Shown: positions 1 through 11,966 of the stretch, piece after piece | Layout: every line of letters starts with the position of its first letter | How positions within the stretch are numbered: position 1 is the stretch's first letter | DNA from: Arctopsyche grandis | Lineage: Eukaryota > Arthropoda > Insecta > Trichoptera > Hydropsychidae | DNA: 64,000 nucleotides | Reading direction: 5' to 3' | NCBI RefSeq assembly: GCF_051622035.1 | Contig: NC_135356.1 | Span: 11,828,079 to 11,892,078 of the forward strand | Program-made: the position numbers and the translations under genes | Notes under the pieces: generated by a model | Database searches by the model: none | The model's input: the letters and a program-made list of their open reading frames with translations, nothing else | What the model was told of the DNA's origin: nothing

Positions 1-20
1 TATATATATATATATATATA
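1..20. repeat. (TA)n microsatellite
   Basis: Pure TA dinucleotides at the window edge. The array probably continues outside the window. The next ~105 bases are AT-rich and look like the 3' untranslated tail of the LINE that follows on the minus strand. Confidence 0.9.
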
Positions 21-129
21 AATAAAAAATAGCATACATATATAAATAAAGATAAAACCAACACACATACACATTATGCTAAATAATAAAATTACAAAAT
101 GAAAACAACATGTGTAAATATGTATGTAG

Positions 130-1378
130 CTAGAAGTCATTTAAAATATGCTGCCTGACAGAACTGTATGATGAAGTAAAAACATCAAGGCTCCCAGAAA
201 GCAGGTTAAATAGTCGAATGGCTCTTGAAAGAGGTGAGTCATCAAGCATATTAGTTCTGGCCCGAATAGGCAGGAATAGAGTTCTGGAGCGAGATTCTCT
301 CAGTTTCTCAGGTACTCTAAGTTTAAGATTACACAGAACTTCAGGAAGATGACATTCACCCCTTAGAATTTTTAGAAAAAGCTTACCAAGATGATTGTTT
401 CTACGTGAAGCTAAGGAGTCAAAGCCCAAGGAGCCCATGACAAACTTACTGGGAAATAAGTAGGGATAGCGCCCAAACTCTCTCATGTAGAGATAGCGAA
501 GAAATTTTCTTTGCACCCTCTCTAACATTAGCGTGTACCTTAAATGATTAGGACTCCATATGGCCGAACCAGATTCAAGCAAACTGCGCACCAATGTAGT
601 ATACAGTAAACGCGTCACTCTGGTGCTATTAAAGGCGCGTGAGTTTCTGATGACGAAGCCTAAAGTTTTTGTAGCCCTATTGCACACATCTTGGATATGA
701 GAATTAAAATTCCAGATATTTGAAAAAGTAATTCCCAAATCCTTGATATGTGTGTGACGGGCAAGAATAGAGCCATCAATATTGTAACCAAATTCAATTG
801 ATGATCGAGATCTGGAAAAAGAGACAATGTGACACTTGTCAACGCTTATCGGAAGACAATTTGAGTGTGACCAAATAACGAGTGAATCTAAATCGCTCTG
901 TCGCAGTAGAGCATCGGAAGAAGATTCAACGCACCTAAAAAGTTTTAGATCATCTGCATATAATAAGAAGTTGCAGTTGTGGAATATTTCCCTAATATCA
1001 TTAACAAATAAAATGAATAGTAAGGGACCGAGATTAGAACCCTGTGGAACACCAGAGCAGGTTGGGTATTCAACAGAAGAATAAATTCCATATTTTACAA
1101 ACTGACGTCGATCCTTGAGATAATTTGTGAATAACTGAGAGAGACCATATGAGAAACCATAACCAATTAGTTTATTGATAAGGATGGAGTGATTTACTTT
1201 GTCGAAAGCCTTTTCGAAATCCGTGTAAACAGTATCTGTTTGAATATTAGCATCCAAGGAACCTGTTACAAAACCAGAAAATGACAACAAATTTGTGGTC
1301 GTTGAACGTTGTGGACGAAATCCATGTTGCTGATCAATAATCATACTCTGGCAATGATTGAAAATATACCTATGAAGT
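130..1378 (-). mobile_element. 5'-truncated LINE, reverse transcriptase part of ORF2 (Jockey/CR1-like)
   Basis: One open minus-strand frame of about 410 residues runs to a stop at the low-coordinate end. It has the order of a non-LTR reverse transcriptase: HGFRPQRST, an aspartate-bearing VYTDFEKAFD, GVPQGSNLGP, then the catalytic YADDLKLF, followed by a thumb/C-terminal part with VRSLLESGSAIWSP and LERVQRKFLRYLY. This motif set is known from Jockey and CR1-like insect LINEs. The frame stays open a little upstream of its first methionine, to about 1378, where a different repeat begins. The endonuclease and N-terminal parts are therefore missing, as in ordinary 5' truncation during reverse transcription. 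The surviving part has no internal stop, so the insertion is probably young. Clade assignment is by eye only. Confidence 0.88.
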
Positions 1379-1384
1379 ATAATA

Positions 1385-1535
1385 TATTATATATACATAG
1401 TACCGTTTACCATGCACCCTCTTTTTTTGATCTTTCGACATAAGATCTTTCGATTTTCGATCTTTGTCTTTCGATATTTGCTTTTTCGGGCTTTTCACTT
1501 TCGGTCCTGCGAGGTAGACCCGTATATATTCAGTT
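1385..1535. repeat. half copy of an inverted-repeat MITE family
   Basis: This stretch (ACCGTTTACCATGCACCC, then repeated ATCTTTCGA words, ending near GTAGACCCG) matches the right halves of the elements at 4326-4663 and 7366-7713. Only one end is present, so this is a truncated copy abutting the LINE. Confidence 0.7.
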
Positions 1536-1845
1536 GCGGATTTTTGCCTTGGGGTCCTAGCAGCTTTAAAACATAAATTTTTAATGAATTATTATTGTCA
1601 CTTTCTGAAAGAAAAAAAAGCTTGTACGTTCATTATTTTAATAAATGCTTCACATTTCCGAGAAGCTTCATATTGGAACTTGGCCAGAACACAGGAATCC
1701 GCATCTATATGCACAGACCCACGACAGGAAGTTTTTACCACTAGCGTAAAACTCGTTTTGTGTCGATTTTGTTAAATTTTAGAACAGGAAATGAAACAAA
1801 ACTTTTTATTATACACACATAATATATTCATCAATAATATTTACA
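1536..1845. other. no recognisable feature
   Basis: A short open stretch of about 63 codons occurs here (1584-1775, +) but shows no domain, splice context or similarity I recognise. I see no gene. Confidence 0.5.
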
Positions 1846-1849
1846 AAAA

Positions 1850-2925
1850 AAAACTGTAATTAACTTAATATTTAGTTGTCCCTCCCCTATTTGTTATAAC
1901 AGCCCGAATTGATCTCTACGCATGACTGTATTTTTTTACGTTTTTCCATGCATCTATTATTTTTTCTTTTAAATTATCTAACGTAGTATTAGGGCTGTTA
2001 TAAAAAATACTTTTTAATACCCCCAACAATTTTCAATCTGATTTAAATCCGGTGAATTACCTGGCCATAACAAAATTCGAATATTTTTTGTGTTCAGGTA
2101 GTTGTTAATTGTTTTGGCCGTGTGACATCTTGCATAAAAATGTAATTATGTTCATCCATCCCCTCTGATTCAAAATAAGGCAAAAATCCTTTCAAAAATA
2201 TTTTTTTGTATTGATCCTGCACCAATGTACGGGTCCAGCCCCTTATGGGTCCAGCCCCTTTTCCGCTAATAACAGACCACACCATACAGATGCATTATAT
2301 TTTGTTGTTTGAATGGTGCATTCATCGCTCAGCTTCTCGGAAGGTCGTCTTCTGATGTATTGGACAACATCTGTCATTGTCCTTAGAATTGTTTCGTCAG
2401 AGAAACAAACCTAAAATGAATGAAAAATTAGTACATAGGAGGTTATCAAGTATTTTTTAGTTTAATATTAATATTTAAACAACACATTTTTCCAATCATC
2501 AACAGTCCATTGCTGATGTTCCTGAGCTTTTTTTCATCGTTGGTGTCAGTTTTGGCTTTTTTATTGGAGTTCGGCTCTTGACGTTAACTTCACGAAATCT
2601 ACGTTGCATCGTCCTTGTGGAAATATCGATACCTTCTTGGTTCAGAATAGCTTGAATGCCTTTATTAGGCACCTTACGGTTCTCCAAAGCTATGGTGATG
2701 ATTTTTCGATCCGTTCGCGGTGTGGTTTTTCGTTTTCTCCCACATTTGTCGTATAATGTAGCAGTTGGAGAAACTCCCGATTGCACCAATAGTGCAATAT
2801 GGGCTACCGTAGGGTGAGAAACATGAAATTTTTTTGCAATTTGTCTGTAACTACATGTCTTTTCACTAATAAGCGTTGCAATGGCCACTTTCACATCTTC
2901 TGAAATGGTTTTTTTGGAGCCATTT
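1850..2925 (-). mobile_element. Tc1/mariner-type transposon, broken
   Basis: Reading the minus strand from 2923, an ATG opens a Tc1-like transposase. It starts MAPKK and, after a one-base frameshift in a run of A, continues ISEDVKVAIATLISEK with a helix-turn-helix (YRQIAKKFHVSHPTVAHI) and a second DNA-binding segment (STRTMQRRFREVNVKSRTP). The catalytic half lies at lower coordinates (MVWSVISGKG, MDEHNYIFMQD), ending with the Tc1 signature SPDLNQIENCWG near 2030-2060. Several frame breaks separate the parts, so no full transposase is encoded. I could not fix the terminal inverted repeats; the ends are approximate. Confidence 0.82.
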
Positions 2926-2939
2926 CAAAAAAAAAGTTT

Positions 2940-3230
2940 TTGATTAAAAAATCAAAAAATATATTAAAAAACACAATAAATTATACAAAATTATATAAAT
3001 TTACAACTTATATTTAAAATATTTAAAAAGAATTAAATCTTAAGTCTATTTTTAAGTCAATAATTGTTAATTTACGCAGCGTGTTAACAGGGCGAAAACT
3101 AACCGTGAACTGATTTTTTGTTTCTTTCATCCCCAGTTTCAAAATTTTCTGTTATTTTCATCACCACATGTGGGTTGCTATTCAATCTATCTGCCAGTGT
3201 TAAAATAAATACGTGTTTCCCTCTCGAATA
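2940..3230. other. AT-rich, no gene seen
   Basis: Low-complexity A/T sequence next to the Tc1 remnant. No open frame or repeat boundary could be supported. Confidence 0.5.
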
Positions 3231-3600
3231 GGCTCCTAAACCACTGAACCGATTACAATGGAACTTTCAGGATTTGTTGTATGCATGTCCGGGAAGATTA
3301 CTGTGAAAAAAAAAACGGGGAAAAATGGGAACGGAAACGGGTAAAACGTGAATAGAATTGCAACGCTATTATTTCAAATGTTTTCGCGTCGCGACGCGAA
3401 AACAACGTGTTCGTTGCCTCCGTTTTTCCGACAAATGGGAACGGGAACGGGAAACACACAGCGGATGGCCCACGTCATTAAATATATCTATACCTTTATA
3501 TAAAATTGAATGACTGTGGAACGGGAAGGAGAACGGGAACAAGAACGGGAACGAGAACGCGAACGGGAATTGCACGCGTTATTGTGGCATTGCAACGCAT
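3231..3600. repeat. interspersed repeat with a 22-bp palindrome and GGGAAC-type hexamers
   Basis: Contains a perfect 22-bp palindrome at 3381-3402 (CGCGTCGCGACGCG core flanked by TTTT/AAAA), then short GGGAAC-like hexamer runs around 3435-3455 and 3518-3569. A related piece occurs in the other orientation near 32140-32190 (CCCGTTCCCATTTGTCGGA), so this is a dispersed repeat rather than a local oddity. Confidence 0.6.
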
Positions 3601-4325
3601 GCTGGGTTCAGCTATTTTGTTTATAGGATAAGAAACCATTATTATTAGCATAAAACTGTTCAAACAAGCAAAATACACGTACATATAAGCCATTTCAACT
3701 TTTTTGAATTGTTGGAGTATTATAAATGTATAATGAATCATATTACGAATATTTGTACATGTGTAAGTCTAATGATGGTATTGTTTCTTGATCAATTTGG
3801 ATTTTCTAACATTCAATACACACATTAAAAATATATTATTTCGGAATGAATCAAAGGCGTGCACATATTTCAGTTTTTTATTTAATGTATTATGGTTGAA
3901 AAACCATAAAACTGAAAAAATGACCTTGCCAAGATGAAAATTATCCGAGTAATTTTCATAAAACGCTTGGTTCGACAAAGATATTAATGTTTACTTTTTT
4001 TATTGAAATATGTACTAGACAAAGACACAATTATAAAATTAATGTAATATTTCAAATTTAATTCGACACAATTTCAGTAGTTTTTATGGATTCATTTTTC
4101 TACCACTCCATTGAAAAATATAGGTAAGTGGTTATTTACATTTTTTTTTTGGGCCATAGCCCTAAAAAAATAATAATGGTATAAGTTTTTTGTGGAATAT
4201 TTGAAATATAAGTTAAATCCCGAATCCATAAGATAATTTAAAAAAATATATTTAACATATTTGAGATAGTGCTTTCATTTTAAATATTTTGGTAGCCACA
4301 TAAGTATTGGCATATTATTTTTCTC
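3601..4325. other. no recognisable feature
   Basis: AT-rich. Two minus-strand open stretches of about 70-80 codons are composed of common AT-rich codons and have no recognisable motif. Confidence 0.5.
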
Positions 4326-4663
4326 GGTCTCCGTGACGAGCCAGAATGTTAAATTACAGAAAACGCAAATGTCGGTATTAATGTGCGCGCGCAGAATACG
4401 GGAGGAAAAGCCTGTTCCTCTTGTTCCTGTTGTACCCTGCTCGCGCAAATTAAGTGAGTATGTACGTGAGTATGTACGTGAGTATGTACGTGAGTATGTA
4501 CGTGAGTATGTACGTGAGTATGTACGTGAGTATGTACGTGAGTATATACCGTTTACCATGCACCCTTTTTTTATCTTTCGACTTAAGATCTTTCGATTTT
4601 CGATCTTTGCCTTCCGATATTTGTGTTTTCTGTAATTTAACATTCTGGCTCGTCACGTAGACC
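4326..4663. mobile_element. MITE with ~44-bp terminal inverted repeats and an internal minisatellite
   Basis: The left end (GGTCTCCGTGACGAGCCAGA...) and the right end are inverted copies of each other over about 44 bp, differing by only a few bases. The interior shares long stretches with the elements at 1385-1535 and 7366-7713. No transposase is present, so it is non-autonomous. The 7366 copy has an 8-bp TSD, which suggests a hAT-type origin; a clear TSD is not visible here. Confidence 0.8.
4454..4549 (+). repeat. 12-bp minisatellite, eight units
   Basis: GTGAGTATGTAC is repeated eight times head to tail; the last unit has one change (GTGAGTATATAC). It lies inside the MITE at 4326-4663 and is absent from its relatives, so it expanded after insertion. 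Each unit contains GTGAGT, which equals a strong 5' splice-site consensus on the plus strand. Confidence 0.95.
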
Positions 4664-5307
4664 CGTATGTATTATAACCGTCAATCAAGCACTTAGTTCT
4701 TTCAAACCGAGTTCTTTCTTTCTGAAAAAAATACTGCGTTTTCATCCTCTGTTGTGTGGTGTCCTTAATTAGTCTGTCTGACAAGGTAAATATAAAATAA
4801 TGCAGGTATATGTATGTATAGGTATCGTAGAATATTGTATATTGGTAATTGGTAAATATAATGCAGACTCAATGCCAAGTAGACCAATTTATATAATTCA
4901 TGCAATTTCCAGTTAGTACTTACCTGAGATAAGAGTAAAATACACAAATATTAATTAAAAATGTATGATATTTTACAATGTTTTTGATGGGGAGCCATAA
5001 AATCGTTTGTTGGTGAACTATTTCAAATCGAATAAGTGTGGCTTTTTTTACATACCTCCTTTACGTTTCATTTATTTTTTTAAATTTTTATTCTAAAACT
5101 TAAAATTCAAAATATTTTTATTTCCTTTATTTATATATGTATATAATATATTAGCTTAATAAGCTAATTAAACTTACGAAATAAATCTAATAATATATTA
5201 TTATACATTATACATTCACATTATTTTGATATCATTCATATTACATATATCATTTCGACAAATTATTCAGAAAAAAATAATAACTTTTGCAAAATTCTTG
5301 TCTTAAA
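4664..5307. other. AT-rich, no gene seen
   Basis: No convincing coding stretch, RNA gene or repeat boundary. Confidence 0.5.
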
Positions 5308-5467
5308 GGCTACGTTTACACTACCGATATCTACACCCGATCCACCCGATATTTAGGAATTTTTCCATATCCAGTTCCCATATTGTAACCTGTGGTTGCT
5401 ATTTAGGAACTGGTTATGGAAAAATTCCTAAATATCGGGTGTAGATATCGGTAGTGTAAACGTAGCC
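5308..5467. mobile_element. fold-back MITE, 160 bp
   Basis: Begins GGCTACGTTTACACTACCG and ends with its inverted copy; the arms pair over most of the element. AAA flanks both sides and may be a 3-bp TSD, which would fit a PIF/Harbinger-type MITE, but that short match could be chance. It lies about 250 bp upstream of the acid phosphatase gene. Confidence 0.85.
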
Positions 5468-5499
5468 AAAGAGCACTGCAATTGATGTATGGTATGGTC

Positions 5500-5621
5500 C
5501 AGTGGCGTGCGCTGAAATTCTCTCTCTTTTTGTCGTACAGCCTTACTTAATGTGCACGAGCAGGATACAAGAAGAACAGGCTGTTCGACAAAAAGAGAGA
5601 GAATTTCAGCGCACGCCACTG
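5500..5621. mobile_element. hAT-type MITE, 122 bp, exact 8-bp TSD
   Basis: Terminal inverted repeats start CAGTGGCGTGCGCTGAAATT and pair over about 37 bp. The flanks are GTATGGTC at 5492-5499 and again at 5622-5629, an exact 8-bp TSD as hAT elements make. It sits about 60 bp upstream of the likely transcription start of the acid phosphatase gene. Confidence 0.92.
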
Positions 5622-5679
5622 GTATGGTCGTAATAGTATTGCGCTTAGATAGAATTCGGTTGAAAATTCACTGTTTACT

Positions 5680-5684
5680 TCAGT
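5680..5684 (+). promoter_or_regulatory. possible arthropod initiator (TCAGT)
   Basis: TCAGT, the arthropod initiator consensus, lies 38 bp upstream of the chosen ATG. No TATA box is obvious. A five-base motif is weak evidence alone, but the position is reasonable. Confidence 0.3.
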
Positions 5685-5721
5685 CACCCGTCGGCTGTAG
5701 TTGGGGTTGGAGGCGCAAATC

Positions 5722-8700
5722 ATGCTGCCATTAAACGCATTATTCTTCATAGTGGTGTCAATGATGACCGTTACATCGGAAATGCAACCCACTTCTGTAG
5801 TCATATTATATAGACATGGCGATCGTACTCCCGTTGATCCTTATCCTTTGGATCCTTGGCGGAATCCTTCCTACTGGCCCGTTGGTTTCGGTCAGCTGAC
5901 TGATCGCGGCAAACTTCAGCACTACGAACTCGGAAAGATTCTTAGGAACAAATATAAGGTAAAACTCACACGCTTTCATTCATTGGATGGTTGTAATTCA
6001 ACGTTATTTAACTTTTTTTTGTGCTTTCGTTATCGGATGACAGTTAGCGGTGTGTCCACGCGTGTCACTATTATGTACAATATTTTCGTCTTTCTCATTG
6101 GTCGATTTCGTAAACAATTAACTAAATGGGCCAATCAGCGACGACTTCGAATTTTTCGGCATTTGAGGTTAATGTTCGAAATTGTTTTCTACGTATATAG
6201 TAGCAGCTTGGATATTTATTTGGTCGTAGTGTTGACTAAATCGGCCAAATTTAAATTTAATAAAAAATCTCATCTTATTGTAATCAGACCAATCGATTAT
6301 ACACAATAATCGATTATTATTAATATGACTATATATGTATTTATATATTATAAAGAGTAACTGAAAAAAAGTACCGAATCATTCGAAATGTTTATTACAC
6401 TTTTTTTACGCAATCATGTACAACATCTCTATGTTATGAGAATGTGATTAATATATCTGAACCATCGCTAATTTGTAATCCTTGCCGTTCCTTATCTGAC
6501 TATGAACTACAGTTGCTGTTATAAATAGCAATTAATCTGTTTCCACTATAGCATAGTGACTTATCTTACAAATCAGTATTGCTCAACTGTCTCTTTAAAA
6601 AAGAAGAAAAAAAGTTGTTTTTTTTTAATTATTTGTATTGAAATGTTTCAGCATTTGATCGGATCAAAATTCGATCCCAAAACAGTACATATCCAGTCGA
6701 CGGATTTTGATCGCACTTTGATGTCGGCTGAGGCCAACTTGGCGGGTAATTATCCTCAATCTTCATGCGCAAATGTGAAATTTCCGGCGTTTTACTGTAT
6801 CTCATCTGGTTGTTCGTAGGTATGTTTCCTATTAACGAGACCGAAGCACCGATTCCCGGACTATTGTGGCAGCCGATTCCGATTCATACAATGCCCCAAG
6901 ACGAGGATCACGTTCTTATGATTGCACTGTGTCCGAAATTTGACGTGGAACAGCAAAAATTTTTCGATTCGCCCTTTTTCCAGAAATTAAACGAAGGGTT
7001 TCAACAATACTATCGGTTTGTGATGGCAATATTGTATGCGAATTTTTTTACTTACTTCACTATGGCGGATTTTTTTATGTTTTCCATACATATTCATACT
7101 TCATTACAGGCGATATTATAGTTTTCATACATATTCATAGTTCATTATAAACAGTAACTCGTATTCTAATGAACACCAAAAACAACCCCTTACAATTATT
7201 AAAATTAAACATTGCATGCGCCATTCCTAGATTTTCAATGTATTTTTTTTTTAGGAAAATTTATGAAACAAACATCATTACCATCATATTGATTACTATT
7301 TTTTTAATTACAGAATATTTCTCTAGAATTGGTGCGAACGTGTACATATATATATATGTTCGTACCAGTCTCCCTCGCGGGCCCGAAAGTGAAACGCCCG
7401 AAAACGCAAAGATCTTAAGTCGAAAGATAAAAAAAGGGTGCATGGTAAACGGTACATACTCACTTAATTTGCGCGAGCAGGATACAACAGGAACAAGAGG
7501 AACAGGCTTTTCCTCCCGTATTCTGCGCGCGCACACTAAACAAGGTTGTATGACAAAAAGAGAGATAATTTCACCGCATGCCACTCATATATATTATATA
7601 TACATAGTACCGTTTACCATGCACCCTTTTTTTTTGATCTTTCGACTTAAGATCTTTTGATTTTCGATCTTTGCCTTCCGATATTTGCGTTTTCGGGCCC
7701 ATGAGGTAGACCCGTTCGTACATATCTCCATATTGTTTTGGTAAATTGAATCGATGTATGTACAAGAATTTATTCATCAAAAGTATCCAGTTCAGTTTAG
7801 TAAATAAATAATAGTAGATTGATTTCAACAGCTTAATATATGTATTGTTATGTTCTTTTATCATACGAATTATGATACCAGTTTTGATATGTACAGTTCA
7901 TGCACATCTAAGTTCGAACACTCTGTACTCCAGGCTATTTTGTGTACCTGCTCCCGTTATGAATGACATTTTGGGTTAATTTTTTTTGTAAACAATGCAA
8001 AGTATCCTATTGTATTTACTTACAAAGTATTTGGTGGAGTATTGTTCATACAAATATTTTAAAACCCAACTGATTCCGAAATCTGCTCAGTATAGGCGTT
8101 TGCTTCCTTCCGAAAAAAAAAGTGCTTATGAAGATTGAAACGAAAATGTATTTTTTTCTGCATTTCTACAATATCTTTCTGAGAAGTATAAGTGTTTATT
8201 CTTTTAAAATATGAATTTATTAATGGGATTTAGGGATCAAAGTGTGCTTCTACACTCAATTGGGTTTTAAAATATGTGTATGAACAATACTGCATCAAAT
8301 ACTTTGTAGACAAATACAATAGGATACTCAGCATTGTTACAAAAAAAAATGAACCCAAAATGTCATTCATAACAGGATCCCATACACAAAATAGCCTTGA
8401 GAAACAATTGTTCAAACTTCGATGAGCAGGGACTGTATAAAACGTTTATATAAAAGAAAATAACACCAATAGATAAAAGTAATAACACCAACAATATGTC
8501 ATTTAATCATATATGTATGTAAATATAACATAATAATATTTAAATACAAAAAAAAGTAGCAAAAAAGATAAAAGAACATTCGAGGAAAAACAATGTGCTG
8601 TATATAGCTAATAAAATGACCTTGTCACATTAAATATGTCGATACTGTATGATCAGCTACATATGTATATGATTAAATAACCCCATGGCTGTGCATATTG

Positions 8701-11688
8701 TAGAATTATGTTTCAGGAAAAATGAAAGAGATTATTTATACAATGAATCTTTGTATCATACTTTTAAGAATACATTTTCAATAATCTCATAAGTATGATA
8801 CATATATTCGAATATATTTGAACTTGAGCTTCTGAACCTTTAGAACTAAAATGTGAACTTGAGACGATATCGCGTATTAGGTGGACTGGCTTGGTCTGAT
8901 GTTCTGGCCATGCCGTACCTTATTACACACTAATTATGAGCTCACGTTCATACTAACTACATATTATATTATACTGAACTAAATTGATACTGATTTCTTG
9001 TACTGAGGTTACAGTTTAAATAGCAATAATTTGCTGATGTTAATGTTTTATGTATGTATATACATAGGTCGTGAGAATTACATTAGAAGTAACCCCGGAG
9101 TTTCATCGAATCTATGATGTCAACGTCTGTCATTCCTGTCTTATCGAATCATTGCATTTATACCAGTCTCCTATTATTTGAATCTAGACTGTGAGAATTT
9201 TGACGATGTCGATATTTTGATTGTTGTATCTTACTTTAAATTAGCTCGTGTAAATTAAATAATGTCAATGTTTGAAATTCTTGTCTAGTTACATTTGCAA
9301 CAGTATTACATATGTACATGAATATTGAATTATTTGTGGAGGGTCCATAACAATATGTATTTAAGTTGGAATTGTAATGAATACTATCTTGGACTAAAAT
9401 TGTCCGTAGAAATTCATTTTATTCTATATCTTGTTTCTACACTATATACGTATGAGTCGTTATATTTAAAAATAGCGAAAGTCCAAATTTCAATTCCAAA
9501 ACCTCTTTCTGTTTGACTTAATTCACAAATTGTTATCACTTCTTTTAATTCGATTTATCCAAAATCTCAAAAAAGCAGAATAAACGTATTACAGGCCACC
9601 AGTATTTTTAAATATTGCTAAACGCAAAACATTGTATTTAATGTTTTGTGAGATATTTTTCGAAATGAAGAAAAGTGGACTTTTGCCACTTTCAAATATA
9701 AAGGCTCATATAATGATTTTTATTTTATCATCATACTTTTCAATAGGGAGATACCAAAATTTAACTGTATTTGCGTTTAATGTTGCGTTTGTAATAAATA
9801 CTACAGATAGACATGCAAATGAAAACATTTGCTTTCTATTTTATCTAACACAACGTTTATTATTTGTTATAGTTACGTTACAAATCACACAGGAAGATAT
9901 ATAGACAACATTGTAGATATGTCGTATATTTATGATAATCTTCACATTGAAGAAATGAATGGTTTTGCATTGCCAGAATGGACCAAAGAAGTATATCCTG
10001 ACGTGTTAAAGAACATAACAAAATATAGGTATTATTATTTATGTATGTACTTAACGTATTTTCCAATAATCTGCCCAAGAAACCTCAATTACAATGTTAA
10101 CAATAACAAAAAATTACCAGAGCAGAGAATAATCAATCTATACTAAGTTTGATCCAATACATTCGAATATTTCATTGATTTTTGTTGGCTTTTTCTCGTT
10201 TATGAGATATAATCGTTTTAAAAAATAAAATAAAAAATCATTGCTTTAAAATACTAAATGTATAAAAAATTATATTTTACTTTCAAAATTCGCTAGATAA
10301 TTAATTAAAATTAAATTTTGTGTTAAAGACTACAAAAGCCTGTAAAAATTGCCCCTTTTAAAACGCTTATATCTCATAAACGAGGCAAAGCCGACAAGAA
10401 TCATTGTCAAATTCGAATTTAGTGGGTCAAACTTAGTAAAGATTGATTGGTCTCCGCTTCGGTAAGAATAAAAAGTGGTTTTATGTTAGTCAGTCGTCAG
10501 TGTAACCATTTAATGTACACAACGATCGATCTGGATTTTGTAATTTACAATCTATACTTAAACACAACTAATCAATTTTGTAAATTTGATTGTTTCAGCT
10601 TCATATTGAACACATACACACCGACATTGGCAAAATTAAAAATTGGCCCTTTCCTTAAAGAGTTGACTGAACAGATGGTATCGCCAATGAGCCAATTCAA
10701 GATCAAGGTGCTAAGCGCACACGACACCACTATAGCCAGCATATTGAATGGCCTTAACTTGAAGAGTTTCGAAATGCCACCGTATGCTTCAAATCTCATT
10801 TTTGAAATATACGCAAGTAATTATCTTTCATCTTATTATAACACAAGATATGTATGTACATCAAAGTGTGTATGTCAAAAATTTTCCATTTTCTGTTTCA
10901 GACCAATATCCTCCTTCGGTTCGAATTCTGTACCAAATGGAGGAATTGGTGATACCCAAGTGTGGAGTAATGTGTCCGTTAAGTCAGTTCATAACCAACT
11001 ATGCTCATCTGATTTCCAAGAATTATTCTGAAGAATGTCGAATAGACTCTCCGGAAACTTTAAATTATTCCATACTCACGCTGTATTCGGTGAGTATTAT
11101 ATTTTTAATTATTTTTCCTACTAGTGTCTTTACCCGGCTTTGCTCGGTATTTGTAATATAAACCGCTTAAACATAGCCAATTTAATAGTAAACATTTTAT
11201 TAAATTTACTTGATTAGTTTTATTTTATTTATATTTATTTGAATATTCATTTGTTTTCTTTTTATTAAATTGAACGTTGCAGATTTTCCGAACCACAAAC
11301 ATACATATAAAGTCTCTTTCGAAACTATATATTAAGACTAGTGTTTTTAGCTTCGCTTGGTATTTGTATGTAATATAAACTGCTTAAACATCGCCAATCT
11401 AATAATAAACATTTTATTAAATTTATTTGAATATTCATTTGTTCTTTTATACGAACCAAACAAACATACATACAAAGTCTCTTTCGAAATTATAGATTAT
11501 AGATATTAGATGATGTCTCTTTAGAAATTATAGATAGATATTAGATGATGCAATAGAAGTTAATATATCTGTATTTTCATTTTCAGGTGATTTTCATATT
11601 CGGTGCGGCCATCATTATTTTATTAATTTTTATAATCTTGATCTTTATCAAAAGATCGAAGATTAGTCAAATTACTCCAAAACAATGA
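5722..11688 (+). CDS. histidine acid phosphatase, type I membrane protein (lysosomal/prostatic acid phosphatase family), 7 exons
   Basis: Exons read as 5722-5958, 6652-6745, 6820-7015, 9873-10028, 10599-10816, 10902-11089 and 11587-11688; all introns are GT-AG, phases agree, and the total is 396 codons plus stop. The protein starts with a hydrophobic signal peptide (residues ~1-19). It carries the phosphohistidine motif RHGDRTP at 31-37, the phosphate-pocket arginine in DFDRTLMSA (R100) and the catalytic acid pair in SAHDTT (H269-D270). N-glycosylation sequons (for example N180-H-T) lie in the lumenal part. Residues ~364-384 form one transmembrane helix followed by a short basic tail, the lysosomal acid phosphatase layout. 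It should hydrolyse phosphomonoesters in an acidic lumen. The ATG at 5722 was chosen because it gives the signal peptide; an upstream in-frame TTG is not a likely start. Intron 3 (2.86 kb) holds two MITEs. All key residues are present, so the gene looks functional. Confidence 0.93.
7366..7713. mobile_element. MITE with 8-bp TSD inside acid phosphatase intron 3
   Basis: Ends pair as inverted repeats (CAGTCTCCCTCGCGGGCCCG against the inverted right end). Flanks are GTTCGTAC at 7358-7365 and 7714-7721. It is a relative of the elements at 4326 and 1385. The 8-bp TSD points to hAT-type mobilisation. Confidence 0.88.
7894..8435. mobile_element. long fold-back MITE, Tc1/mariner type (TA target site)
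   Basis: Starts CAGTTCATGCACATC and ends with the inverted equivalent, GCAGGGACTG. The two arms match in inverted orientation over about 200 bases each (for example ATGAATGACATTTTGGGTT on the left). It is flanked by TA on both sides, and the CAGT...ACTG ends with a TA duplication fit Tc1 elements. No transposase frame. Lies in intron 3 of the acid phosphatase. Confidence 0.8.
11128..11545. repeat. interspersed repeat, two adjacent partial copies, in acid phosphatase intron 6
   Basis: ACCCGGCTTTGCTCGGTATT at 11133 and a diverged second copy near 11350 share the following ~120 bases. Related ends occur at 55095-55150, and the AAGTCTCTTT tail recurs at 59170. Family not identified. Confidence 0.65.
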
Positions 11689-11960
11689 AGAATATCAATC
11701 ATCACATAAACATTGATATTTGTATCGAAAACTGCAGATGTTTTGTTATTAATGAATTCACTATGGGCCGTAAGCACACGCACAGTTTTTTTTTCTTTAC
11801 TTTTCTATACTTTTCAAACTTTGTTCGATGGCCGTCAACACAGCGTTAGTGTTTTTAAATCCTCCAAACTATATACAAGTAGAAAGGATTATTTTAAAGA
11901 TTTATTTTCAAACTTCCATTCATTGATATCATGCCATTTTCTTTATCCAAAATATCGATC

Positions 11961-11966
11961 AATAAA
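11961..11966 (+). terminator. candidate poly(A) signal of the acid phosphatase gene
   Basis: AATAAA about 270 bp after the stop codon. In such AT-rich DNA this hexamer occurs by chance often; it is offered only because of its position. Confidence 0.3.

Noticed and set aside
4454-4549. Short direct repeats that could suggest a CRISPR array
   Set aside because: There are no unique spacers between units, no Cas genes, and the DNA is eukaryotic.
4275-4660. Overlapping frames with repeated SRTY, VREY, SMYV or LTYI peptides on both strands
   Set aside because: All arise from the 12-bp minisatellite, which stays open in several frames because its length is a multiple of three.
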